In this document: piece by piece, positions 36,996 to 47,400 of the stretch | Layout of the letters: each line of letters starts with the position of its first letter | Position numbering within the stretch: the first letter of the stretch is position 1 | NCBI GenBank assembly: GCA_012064415.1 | Contig: SSNU01000067.1 | Location: 237,370 to 301,369, forward strand | Direction of reading: 5' to 3' | Length of the DNA stretch: 64,000 bases | Source of the DNA: Gyrodactylus bullatarudis | Lineage: Eukaryota; Platyhelminthes; Monogenea; Gyrodactylidea; Gyrodactylidae | Translations under genes and position numbers: made by a program | Notes under the pieces: generated by a model | Told to the model about the DNA's origin: nothing | The model's input: the letters and a program-made list of their open reading frames with translations, nothing else | Database searches by the model: none

Positions 36996-37326
36996 TGCCA
37001 CTGTGAGTTGAATATTATTCGACTCTCTTATGGAATTGACACTTGCTTATCCGAATTTCTAACATCTAGGTGTGAGAAGACAATCTCCATCAAGTTAGAG
37101 TCCACATGGATATAGTAATTACCAGTGACCACACTTTGCTAGTAGGTTAATTGTCTAAACACACTGTAATTTCCGAATGGTGTTTACAGATTATTTATGT
37201 CTTTTTAGAATTGTAATGCGAACTACAAAAAACAATTTATGGCAAAAATAAGACCTATTATTCGATAGAACATAAATACGAAAATTTCTTGGAATCAACC
37301 ATATTTTTATTTCGATCTGGATCTAA

Positions 37327-37765
37327 TGTCGAAATTTTATTTTCCCAGAACAATGTTCTATGCCTCAATCAAAAATTGATGTTTTAACTGTGAAAAGCAC
37401 ATTTTTGAAAATCAAAATGAAACATTTTCATGTTCTGATATACAAAAATCCCATTTTCCCTCAAATAATCAACATTTTCCTAATTTTCTAGAAACTTTCT
37501 TCAGCATGTGAAAAAAGACTCAATTTTTACTATCAGCCCTATCCTTATTCAAAATGTTGCAAAATCTATTCAAAATTCTTAATTTTGTCCTCTCTCGTAG
37601 TAAAATTCATTGAAAAAATATTGGTGCATCTTTAAAAATTGCCATTTTTTAATCGAGATTTTTTATATCAAAACAAGCTTGAAAGCGTATGGTTTAATAG
37701 AAAAAAATGCTCAGTTTCGATCATCTTGGGAAAAGTTGAAAAATTTGGCCCACTCTAGTATATAG
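37327..37765. repeat. Copy of the 61.2-kb MITE
   Basis: About 430 bp closely similar to 61195-61635 in the same orientation, with blocks TTCTATGCCT, AAAAATTGATGTTTTAAC, ATTTTTGAAAATCAAAATG and TTCATTGAAAAAAT. It sits inside the larger inverted-repeat element. Confidence 0.75.
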
Positions 37766-38335
37766 GAAAAAGTGCTATTTTGCAAGACTGTAGTTTTTGC
37801 AATTTGAGATGCGTTAGATTTCCTGATATTTTTAAAACACAATTCCATATTTTCAATGGTTCTTTAACTATTCTTCATTAGTTAATAAACACATTGTAAT
37901 ACGTCAATGTTAATATTATTATTAATATAAGTTTTTTTTTCATTTCTAGTCAACACGAGGCTTGGAATTGTTCTAACAAGGTAAATTTCATACCACATTA
38001 ACTACATTATCGATTTTTGTTAATAAAGTCTTTACATTCTTTCAATCTAGCTCATTTATGCTTTTAAAGTCAAAAGAGGAAGTTGAAAAGAATACATCTT
38101 ATGAAAGAAAAATGAAAAACCCTGGACAATTGATAAATACGATTCTTGTGAGTTTTTGTCTAAATATTTTTCTCTTTTATCAACTTTACGCATCCTTCCA
38201 ATTAGTTGGTTGGTTAGAATCAGGCGATAGCTTTTTTGATATCTAGAATGCACAAGATTAGCATGAAAAATATGGTAAAATTTCAAGTTGATCTCAAAGG
38301 AATGAATCAATGATCATTAAATTTTCGAGCAAGTT

Positions 38336-38405
38336 GACATGAAGATGAGAATCCACTATTTTTACATAAATTCAATATATTTCTCCATAATCAAATTTTG
38401 GAATA
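38336..38405. repeat. Foldback-element left end, truncated
   Basis: GTTGACATGAAGATGAGAAT followed by a CACTATTTTTACA stretch matches the first 60 bp of 11887-12606. The rest is replaced by other repeats; 38755-39050 holds more foldback-like sequence. Confidence 0.6.
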
Positions 38406-38494
38406 AAAAAATTCTTCTATCAAGTGATGAGTTAAGTCATCTTTAACTTTAGCTATGCTGTTAGTCATTTTATAAGAAAGGCGATGCCTGAGAA

Positions 38495-38540
38495 TATGAA
38501 GAGATTGAGCTCTATTTCGGGCATACTCTTCAGTCTTTAC
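38495..38540 (-). ncRNA. Hammerhead-like motif, minus strand
   Basis: On the minus strand: stem I AAGA, core CUGAAGA, GUAUGCCC in the place of stem II, GAAA, a UAGAGCUCAAUC stretch that can fold back as stem III, cut after C (38503), then UCUU pairing with AAGA. Stem II does not pair beyond G-C, so activity is doubtful; the homology to hammerheads is what is supported. Confidence 0.6.
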
Positions 38541-38683
38541 ATGCCAAATATAAATACATCAATATTACAAGAAAGAGTTTGATTGGTCAGCCTTTCATAG
38601 GTAGTAATAGTTTCTGAGTATACTTGAGAGTAGATATGAATATGGGTCCCCTCGCATGAGCCATGATGTATTTATATTTGGCA

Positions 38684-38732
38684 TGTAAAGACTGAAGAGT
38701 ATGCCCGAAATAGAGCTCAATCTCTTCATATT
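38684..38732 (+). ncRNA. Hammerhead-like motif, plus strand
   Basis: Mirror copy of 38495-38540 on the other arm: AAGA-CUGAAGA, GUAUGCCC, GAAA, stem III, cut after C38722, then UCUU. The stem II weakness is the same. Confidence 0.6.
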
Positions 38733-39056
38733 CTCAGGCATCGCCTTTCTTAAAAAAAAATTCTGTAAAAACTCAATCTGGCAAAAATTTGGCTAATTTT
38801 CAGAATTCAGAAAATGCGCCACATTTCCCTTTTTCAATGTTTGATCTCAAATTTTTACTGATTTCATGCAAATGTAGTGATTAAACACCAAAATGTGGTA
38901 TAAAAATTAAACATAAATTTCGAATTTGGCCATAATAAACAGATAAAAACGTCATTTTATAGAAAAAGTTGAATTTTCTAATTTTGAGCGGCTCAATTTC
39001 TCACAAATGAAAAATTTCTCAAAACATTCTTCGCCAAATTCTAAATTAAAGTCTTA

Positions 39057-39792
39057 AAGCTGGTTGATATGAAGTTGGGAATCTGTGATTTTTACGAAAA
39101 CCTCGATTTTTTCATCAAAAATTTGAATGTTTTGGACTTTTTGGAATCCTACTCATGTTCCACAGTTTTACGATTTGAAGAAAAGAATTCTGAAAAAAAA
39201 TTATTTTCATGAAAAATATGGTCATTTTTCAAATTTCGATTTGGCGCCAAAATCCGATTTTTTCAAACTTTGAACTCAAAATTTTCATTGATTTCAAAGT
39301 AAGGGAGTGATCAAAAGTTGATTTTTAGGATCATAATAAGACAAGAAAGCTGAATATCGCTGATAAACTTTCGAAAGATCCATTATTTTCGGGGCATTTC
39401 GATTTGTCGAAATTTCAGTAGTGAAAATTATCAAAAAATCGAAATTTGACTCCCAAACGATAATCAAGTTATGCATTAAAACAGATTCGACATATTCAGC
39501 TTTCTTGTCTTATTATGATCCTAAAAATCAACTTTTGATCACTCCCTTACTTTGAAATCAATGAAAATTTTGAGTTCAAAGTTTGAAAAAATCGGATTTT
39601 GGCGCCAAATCGAAATTTGAAAAATGACCATATTTTTCATGAAAATAATTTTTTTTCAGAATTCTTTTCTTCAAATCGTAAAACTGTGGAACATGAGTAG
39701 GATTCCAAAAAGTCCAAAACATTCAAATTTTTGATGAAAAAATCGAGGTTTTCGTAAAAATCACAGATTCCCAACTTCATATCAATCAGCTT
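39057..39792. mobile_element. Foldback element with TA target duplication
   Basis: A 736-bp palindrome with arms of about 300 bp, almost perfectly complementary, and TA flanks (39055-39056 and 39793-39794). Ends AAGCTGGTTGATATGAAG and inverse of AAGCTGATTGATATGAAG. Close relative of 24722-25471. Confidence 0.85.
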
Positions 39793-40080
39793 TATGTTGA
39801 TTCCGCTTTTCGTAGCTTTATCGCTTCGATTGCCTGAAATTAATAAAAATCTCGAAATTCAACATTCAAAAGGGGCCGATTTGGCGATATTTTGTGAGTT
39901 CTGAAAAAATAGCCCAATTCTGGCCAGATTGAAGTGTTGTTTTATTCCAACAATTTAACCCTAGAACAAAATTTTGGTGTCAACCATTTAAAACTCTCCT
40001 TGATTTGCTCATGAATTTTTCATTCGAAGGTTTAAGGCCAATCTCTATTATGGGATTTAAAAGATTCTTTTCGGAGTTGA

Positions 40081-40138
40081 TCATAGAGTTTTTTGTAAAA
40101 ATAGCCTATTCTTATCTTTATATCAACTGGCTTTAAGT
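40081..40138. repeat. Foldback-element right end, solo
   Basis: AGAGTTTTTTGTAAAAATAG and TTTATATCAACTGGCTTTA match the last part of the foldback family. The remainder of the element is missing. Confidence 0.55.
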
Positions 40139-40139
40139 C

Positions 40140-41330
40140 CAAGGTGGAGTGAAATATCTAGGCTTATCAAATTTTATATCAGACTTTCTTTTCGTGCATA
40201 TTCAGTTTGAAGGAATGTATGCCTTTTTCAATTATAAACTTGTGAGAAAAACATGTTTTACGATTGTAAATACATGGTGTAAATCATAAATTTGTATACT
40301 TTTTGGCATCAACTCTGGCTTTTTTATACCCAATCTAAACCCAAAAGGTAGATTCGTAAATAAAAAAGTTAATTTTTCCCTCACTAATATCTTTCTACTC
40401 ATAATTGCTCAGAAATTATGCAATTATTTTTCACCTTAAAACCATGCCAGACCATCAACATATATGTGTGTATGTACATATTTAATCTTCCTTCCCCCCT
40501 TTTGTTTATATAAATCTCTCTATAAAAGAATAATGAAAAAAATATCATCAGAAAGAGTCATATAACATACAAACAACGAATCTTCTTCCTGTGATCTCAA
40601 ACATGTGTATATATTTCTCAAAATAATATATAGCCTTTTGATATCTATAGTGTATATATATTGAGTATATATATATAATTTTTTTCTTGTTTTTCATTTA
40701 TAAATGATTCAACCATCATCAGTTTCTATTATTTTATTAAAGAATTAATCTTGAGAAGAAGATACAATTTACTATAACATATCTAGTGAAGAATAATTTT
40801 ACAAAAAAATATATCTCTTGTTCTCGTGAGTTATTATTATTTCAAGTTCTTTTCCATTTAATTTTGGCACTGTTTAGTTAATTAGTTATTCACCGAGTTG
40901 GGCTTATGGGAGACGGCACATTCTACTTTTTTAATTATTAGATTTTAAATTCGCTGACTATTTCGATAAAGAATCTTCTGTAGAATCGATAAATTATTTC
41001 TCATTTAAACTAAAATGAAATAGAGAAAACTCCTAGAGTAAACATTTTTAATAAATTAGGATAAAATATGAATCTAATTCGAATAATAATACCAATTTTT
41101 TTTAAAGCCTCTTGGCTACTGAGGGTTGTCAACTAAATCCTCTTTTTAACCTAGTGTTCCTATTGGTCCAAATTTAAAAATGTGCATCTACTCTGTGAAA
41201 ATTTTCGTCTTTCTCCCAATTTTTTTTTGAACTGAATTTTTCTAAAATCTATACTGTTATTTAAATATTAATTATTGGCTATTCCATACTGTATTAAATT
41301 TATTTAGTTGACAAATTTGATTCTGTTAAC
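40140..41330. other. Region upstream of SERAC1
   Basis: AT-rich with TA microsatellite-like tracts near 40655-40680. The promoter and 5' untranslated region of SERAC1 presumably lie in the right part, but no specific element can be named. Confidence 0.4.
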
Positions 41331-41498
41331 CATATTTACTCGGACAGAAGAGTAAAATTAATAAAACTACCCAGATTCTTATCCGGGGGAAAAAGATATT
41401 CAAAAGAGCTAGAAAATTTTATAACACGTTTTATTTTTTCATCTTTAAAGAATCGCCCAGCATCAAAACAAAAGTATAAAAAACGAAACTGCATCAAA

Positions 41499-44400
41499 AT
41501 GTCATCTGGAGAAGATAAAAACTCATACAGTTGGTATGTTGTCCGAAGTCTGACCTTTTTTCGCCGGTTCCTATCCACTATGGCTCTCACTGTCCACAAT
41601 ACAAATGAAAATGTCAAGACTGACCTAGCTAAGAAAAGTTCCTCGGATAATCCTTCCTCATCCGATATTAACATGGATGATAAAAAATTCAAACTTTACC
41701 TCAAAAAACTTCATTCAAATCAGATTCTCTTTCTCCTCGTATCCCTGAGCAATGAAATTGCCAAATATGTGAGTTTTTTACTTTTTAATTCACACATTAA
41801 TACCAAACATTACTTAAAGTTAAACATTGATGAACAATGCAAAGCTAGTTGACATAGAGATGAGAATGTACTAATTCAGGAAGAAAAATGTATTTATAAA
41901 ACTCAAATCTCCGTCTAATGTTGATCCAGAATATCACTGATTTATTGTTTGAAAATTCTATCGTCTTCGAAATCGGGCAAGAAAGTTAAAAAGGTTGTTT
42001 AAATAAATAAGAAAGGATGCCGAGAAAATTGTGAGGAATAAGCGCTTTATTTCAGGCCTACTCTTCAGCCTCTTACATCCTAAATATATAGAAAAAACAA
42101 AGAAAAATATAAATAAATCTTAATGATCAGGGTTGTAGACAACATTCTAGATGTTATTTAAAAATTTTATTCTGGTTAGATCATTCAAAAATAAATTTTC
42201 ACTAATTTTTTAATTTTCCCAAATAGTTTGATTTTGACGTCCTGATTCTTGAATCTGACTTGGAGACCCTATTGAAGACATTAAATACTGTGTCAATAAC
42301 ATCAAAAGACCATAACGAAAAAGACCTCAAATCCTTTGACATTGACAGTCAGTTATTAGCAAAACTTTTTGCTGCTCTTGTTGTTTATAGTAAAGTTAGT
42401 TTAGATCATTTATTCTTTTTTTTCCATTTCAAATTTATAATGATAGAATATTTGAACCCATCATTTGGTGGAACAATGATCAATCTAGTTGATTGAATAG
42501 AACTCACTCAAAGATAACCTTTGGAATTTATTTCACAACCATTCTTCATGATTCACTCTGTTTGTTAGTTTCACTCATCCTTTAGATTACTTTTTTCTAA
42601 ACATTTTTCAAACCCTCAAAATGTCTTTTAATATTATTTTTGAATTCAACCAATAAGAATCGAGTATTAGTTTAGATCTCTTCATGTGTAAGATATTACA
42701 ACCTCGTGTGACTTATAAAGATCCCAATTCATGTTTTGTGAAATTTAAAAATTAAGGTTTTCAAGATTAACTATCAGTAAACGATTTTTTCATTAGAATG
42801 AAAACTTTGCTCAAGTGATAAACCAAAGGAGCGATCTCATTATACAACTAATAAATGTTCTCTATCTAAATCCGAATGTTGAAAAAGTTCCAGTAAAAGA
42901 ATCATCAATTATAAATGAAAATGAGAGTGAAAACCAATCAGATTGCATGAATAACTTTGACGAAGATGGATTTCGTAAGAAGAATTCGAGTCATTTCCGT
43001 CATTACAATTCGAATCCAACATCAGATGCTCTTGAAGATATCCTCAGATATAAATCCCATACTGACCCCAGTAGCAATTCCGACACTGACTTGTTGGACA
43101 ATGAACCGGATCACTTGGAGAGAATCTATCTTAATCTAGATCTTCAGTGTCAAGTTGAATTGGCCACATTTCTTGCCAATCTCTCTAGGATTAAAGAAAA
43201 CTTTCAAATTTTCAACAATGATCGTAAGTACCTTTTAGAATTAAAAATCTCCAATGAAATCAATTTGTATCGAATACGAATACGAGTGATCGTGTTAAAA
43301 GGGGTCTCATTGTGAAAATAAGAGGGGTCTCTCACTGTAAAAATGAAAGAGGGGTCTGACATTGGGATTTCTAACCTAACCAAATAGTGTGATCAGTGAT
43401 CACTGATCACTACTCCTCTCCTTTTTAGTAATCGGTTAGGAACATTGATTAGAAATTTAAAATTGGACGCATCCAACTTTAAAACCGTCTAGTTTTAACC
43501 CGGAATAATATTTCAGTATGAAATTCTAGGAAAGTGCTAAACTTTGAATTCTGCATTTAATGGTACTAATTTTATGATTCAAAACGAAGATTTTTTAAAC
43601 TTTCTTATTTCTGAAGCTAGAATTCTGAAAATCATATCATAAGATAGATCTTTATATAACTAAATCTTTTACATAAAAATATTTTTCATAAAATATTATT
43701 TAAGGCTATTTATGTGAAACACATCAGGAATCCTACTTAGAAATCAAAAAATAACTGTGCTTAAATTTGATTGGTTGAGGGTTCCCTGTTCTCTCATTGG
43801 TTAAGAAAAATCATGGTTTAGGTATATAACCGAGATGCTAATTACGATTTGGGCATAGAGGGATAGAAAACGGGGACTTCACCTGTGTATCGATAAGGCA
43901 ACTGACAAATTTCAGTTGAAAGAGTTTCGAGAAATAAATAATTAAAAATTTAAGGAATACCCTAAATTGATGACATCAAATATGACCCAGTTTTAGTTTT
44001 ATATAAACTTTTATTAAGATCGAAGTTTCTTTTGTACTAATTAATTAATTTGTTTATTCAAAAAAAATATTTTTTTTTAACATTTATCAAAGATCATATC
44101 AAACTATTTGATTATTTCAGCTCAATCACCTAATAACTTGAATTACTTTTCCAAGGTATTTCTTTTAATGTAAACATTAATAAAACAAAAAATTATAATA
44201 AGCATGCTTGCATATACAATGTTTTTAATTTTATTGTTTTCTAATTTTTATATTTTTGTATTACAAAATATAACACACTCTTAAGAGTTAGCATTAAATG
44301 TATGTGTAGTTGTTTAAATATAATCTCTTTGATATTTCAGAATCCTTCTACAAAGCCTTGCCACTCCTTCTTTTATATGAGAGAAAATACAAATTTTGGA

Positions 44401-47400
44401 CGTTTTTTATTTCAATTCTGATCAATTTCGAGCAGTAGTAAAAAACGTTCAAATTTATTTTGCCCCATATCCTGAAGCATTAAAAGATACAACTCAGTAA
44501 AGCTTCGTTGAATCATGTTGAAAATTTGTATAATCTCAATTAATTATTTTAACAAAACTATAGGCGGTTTCAGTAATTTGTTAACCAATTTGTCGTTTTT
44601 GTCTGTTTCTGTTGTAAAGCTTTTTTCTTACGAATAAAATATCTTTGCAAATTTTGAAAAATCATAATATAAAAAAAAGGTTGATAGCGCGGAAAATCTG
44701 AAATCAATTTGTAGAGAAAGTGCAAATTTCATTTAAATATATACCTCTTTTATGATCAGAGGTTTAAAACTGACTAGTATTCCTTTTAGTGATTATTTTG
44801 TAATAGCTAAAATTTAATTCATCAAATCTACTCCAACTATATACTACACCTAATTAATATGAAGATGGGAATTTATGCTTTTTACAAAATTATGAATTTT
44901 TCACCAAGAAATCGAATTTGATCAAGATTTTTTGGAATCTAGATCGTAGGTTCCACTTTCAGGATCTGAAGAAAAAAAATTTGAAAAAAATCAAATTTTA
45001 AGAAAGTTATGGCATATTTCAAATCTAGCGATGGCGCCGGATTTCCATTTTTTTGAACTTTGAGTTAATAATTTTTGTTGATTTAAAAGTGAGAGAGTGA
45101 TCAAAAGTTGATTTTTAGGATCACGATTAGTCAAAGAAATCAAATATACTGATTCAGATTTTGAGAATCCGCCCCTCTTCTTGTGAAAATCGAATTGTGA
45201 TTTTTTGAACATTTTCACTACTTAAAAATCGATGAAATTTTGATGATTCAAGATCCCTGGAAATTGGCGAGTCCATTGAAATTTTCATAGTCATAATCAG
45301 TTTCTTTGACTAATCGTGATCCTGAAAATCAACTTTTGATCACTCTCTCACTTTTAAATCAACAAAAATTATTAACTCTAAGTTCAAAAAAATGGGAATC
45401 CGGCGCCATCCCTAGATTTGAAATATGCCATAACTTTCTTAAAAAGTGTATATACTGATCACAGGTCACTAATTATAATTAGTATCACTCACATAATAAA
45501 CCAACCTTCTATTTGATTTTACTTTTTGATCTTTGAATTAAGACTTGAATAAAGACTGAGTTATATTGTTTTGTCACTTTTTTTAATTTATGATCAAGTT
45601 TCAAGTAAAAAATATGATTAAGAATACTGTATTAGTATTAAGAATGTAGAAGGTACATTGTAGAAGTTGAACCATTAGAAGACCATTCTAGTTATGAGAT
45701 AAACAAACTAACTGCCGATCAACTGATATTCTACATTTTCAATCTTTGTAATTAAAATCTTTTGTCAATTCAAGATCTTAATCAATCAGAAGATGAGAAG
45801 GACGAGAAATTATAGCTGAAACAATTGATTCAGTTAAGTAACCAATAGGAGAGAAGGCTAATATAACTAACCAATAGGAATTAGGAATGGATTTTTCTGA
45901 GTTGTTTTAGAATTTTTAAAATTGTTCTAGATCATTCTGATTTAGTAACTTGCCTTGCATCATCTTGAGGACTAATTCCATCTTGAATATTGATTGACCA
46001 GATTGAAGGACAGTTTTTATTGATCAGAATATAAAATCCAATCGATGAGTGTTCATTTAAATGTTCAACATAATTGAAATACTTTCAAATTTAGAACGGT
46101 AATATTGTCGAACTTCATCTAAGATATTACTATTCTGATTTGGATTCATTAGGAAGATTAGAAAACAAGCGAATAATAAGTGATAAACGTTTTATTTCGC
46201 CGGGTCTCTTCAGACTCAACCCCGGGTTTAAATTTTATACTTTTACAATGCAATATTTTCTGCTCTTCCATTGGTTAAAGAGATCCTTCAATTTGGGGAT
46301 GGGGGAGAGCAATCCTGTATCCATGGACTCATTACTTCTGCCTCTTTAATAAATTAGGGCCTTTCAAGAATTCATCCATTAGTAACTGGCCACTGTTTCT
46401 CTTCCGTTTTCGCTTAATTGAGGGTTTATTGGTCGAATCTACCCTAGTGTTAATTGCAGGTTGGCTTTTAATTTGATTATCAACTACTGTTGACTTCTCG
46501 GATTTTTCACATTTTGCCAACTCTACACTTGTTGCTAGGACTGAACTCTGCACTTGTGTGTGGTGATTATTGGCTACAGCCAACTTCTCTTGGTTTTCAG
46601 CTTGATTTACACTTGTGTTTTGAGTTGAACTGAACTTTGGTGTGGGTAGGGGTTTGAGTATTTTCTCGATTTTTGCTAGTTGTTTCCCTTTGATAAACCT
46701 ATCTCTGCCTGTTATGCCGAGGTTCGATGCGATTACTTTCTGTACACAAAGATCAGGTTTGAGCTTAGATATGAAATGATCTTCCGCACTTGATAAGTCT
46801 TTTTCCCTCGCACGACAAGATAACTTTCAAATTTATTGGGCTGTTGATGAAACCCCTGAAAATTCTCTTGTCGCATCTTTCAACTGTAACAAATAGATGA
46901 AGAAATTATTTTTTTTCCGTTTATTTATATCGAATTCCTTTTTCTTATTATATCTAATTCGACTCTTTCGATAAAATATAATCTTTATGAAGAATAATAA
47001 TGATTTATATTTAGGTGTGGAGAAGTTTTTAAAGATTTGGAAGAATTCACGAAGTCTTCACTTGAACCTTTTAGCTAATAAGATTCAGTTGAATATGCAA
47101 AGTCATCAATGGTTGAGAGATAAAATCGATGATAATGGTCCGATTTATTCAAACGACATCTATCGCTTGGACAGTGATGAAAAGTAAGTAAACCATTCTT
47201 AATTCTTGAATTAAAATTTTCGTAGAGTTCTATGTGGAAATATCGACTTTATTTATTTATTCAGACGGTTATCTGACGGCCAATCAATAATTCATAATAC
47301 AGATGATATATCCTGGTTTGTATTACGTTTGTTACCTCTCTGACCGAAATGTTTCTTGTATGCCTATTGTAGGCATTTTTTCTAACCAATCAGAGGTTGA

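Larger units (their letters stand above)
36605..37180. mobile_element. tRNA-headed, hammerhead-bearing SINE/PLE-like insertion
   Basis: A 576-bp insertion flanked by a perfect 13-bp duplication TGTTTACAGATTA (36592-36604 and 37181-37193). Two 200-bp inverted arms (36605-36804 and 36956-37155) are almost identical. Each arm's inner end is a hammerhead motif. The 151-bp centre ends with a tRNA-like pol III promoter leading into the plus-strand hammerhead. A 25-bp tail follows the right arm. Long target duplications of variable length point to retroposition, not DNA transposition. Solo tails of the same family lie at 9470-9512 and, split by a foldback element, at 56126-56160 and 56899-56945. Confidence 0.85.
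35985..37800. mobile_element. Large inverted-repeat element, host of a nested insertion
   Basis: The ends are similar: ACACAGTCCAGCAAAACAT at about 35989 and, inverted, CTACAGTCTTGCAAAATAGC at about 37797. The left arm (36050-36255) pairs with a right arm split by the insertion: 36527-36604 and 37194-37295. Shared blocks include AAAAGCTATACTCGATAG and GAATTGTAATG. A similar element with the same ends lies at about 54235-55795. No transposase is encoded. Confidence 0.65.
38473..38752. mobile_element. Palindromic hammerhead-bearing element
   Basis: Two 88-bp inverted arms (38473-38560 and 38665-38752) are essentially identical. Each contains a hammerhead-like motif pointing outwards along its own strand. 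The layout repeats that of 36605-37180 with unrelated arm sequence. The 104-bp spacer has no recognisable tRNA-like boxes. Confidence 0.75.
43224..47014. other. SERAC1 intron 3, repeat-filled
   Basis: This 3.8-kb intron contains three short direct repeats around GAGGGGTCT (43304-43360), a palindromic AGTGATCACTGATCACT (about 43399), the foldback copy at 44847-45447 and the PLE remnant at 46176-46900. Two exon-like stretches (44121-44155 and from 44341) were tested and do not fit the reading phase. Confidence 0.6.

Noticed and set aside
44121..44155. Exon-like 35-bp stretch with good acceptor and GT in SERAC1 intron 3
   Set aside because: Exon 3 (phase 1) joins directly and in frame to exon 4 at 47015 and matches the family there. 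Inserting this stretch leaves phase 0 and breaks the frame of exon 4.
44341..44450. Second exon-like stretch (SFYKALPLLLLYERKYKFW in one frame) in SERAC1 intron 3
   Set aside because: It follows a good acceptor and is open in the phase left by exon 3, but every available donor ends in phase 2, not the phase 1 needed by exon 4. Family alignment leaves no room for it.
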